From an uncultured Actinomycetes bacterium (GTDB lineage: Bacteria > Actinomycetota > Actinomycetes > Nanopelagicales > Nanopelagicaceae): DNA of 11,197 bases. The notes under the pieces were generated by a model. The model saw nothing but the letters and a program-made list of their open reading frames with translations, had not been told where the DNA came from and did no database searches. This document shows, piece by piece, positions 11,197 to 11,197 of the stretch. Within the stretch, counting starts at the first letter, position 1. Each line of letters opens with the position of its first letter. The DNA is taken from NCBI GenBank assembly GCA_903852955.1, contig CAINSH010000213.1, positions 1 through 11,197 on the forward strand, in the 5' to 3' direction. A program made the position numbers and the translations under genes.

Positions 11197-11197
11197 G

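Overview
The window looks like a chromosomal segment of a streamlined, AT-leaning actinobacterium, most likely of the freshwater acI / Nanopelagicales type. The reasons are: a GlnR regulator beside a mycothiol-synthase-type acetyltransferase, a thioredoxin, a DUF4395 membrane protein and a Nur-like Fur regulator (a typically actinobacterial neighbourhood); AT-rich codon choice; no gap above about 130 bp between genes; and many starts that look leaderless. The lineage is an inference from content, not from a marker gene. I see no tRNA, rRNA, CRISPR array, insertion sequence or phage gene.

Layout. (1) Positions 1-2480, plus strand: a redox cassette made of a ferric-reductase/NOX-like flavohaem membrane protein (5' end cut by the window), an N-terminally anchored FMN-binding protein with a long Ala/Thr/Ser/Pro linker, and an ApbE flavin transferase that should attach FMN to it. 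(2) 2477-3403, minus strand: an aldo/keto reductase whose stop codon interlocks with the apbE stop. (3) 3431-5588, plus strand: a tightly overlapping three-gene unit of a UPF0303/HbpS-like protein, a PfkB-family (fructokinase-like) sugar kinase and an aldose 1-epimerase. (4) 5598-8163: two PLP-dependent aminotransferase-fold enzymes (class III, then a class V protein of the cysteine-desulfurase-like group without the usual cysteine). (5) 8265-8660: a small secreted alanine-rich protein followed by a strong bidirectional terminator. (6) 8708-9868, minus strand: glnR, then a half-size MshD-like acetyltransferase. (7) 9886-11196, plus strand: membrane-anchored thioredoxin, DUF4395 protein, Nur-like regulator.

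How they work together. Region 1 is best read as a transmembrane electron-export module: cytosolic NAD(P)H to FAD, through membrane haem, to an extracytoplasmic covalently bound FMN. Region 3 is a sugar-entry module (anomer interconversion and phosphorylation). Regions 6-7 form a conserved actinobacterial block around nitrogen regulation (GlnR) and thiol/sulfur redox (MshD, thioredoxin, DUF4395).

The most distinctive architectural signal is a TANNNT -10 hexamer placed exactly 6 (once 7) nt before the start codon of at least seven genes, sometimes built onto the stop codon of the gene before. This implies leaderless transcription and several short or single-gene transcripts inside what looks like a run of operons. 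The two exported-protein genes are the clear exceptions: each has a 5' leader with a Shine-Dalgarno sequence. The other notable point is the single-domain MshD.
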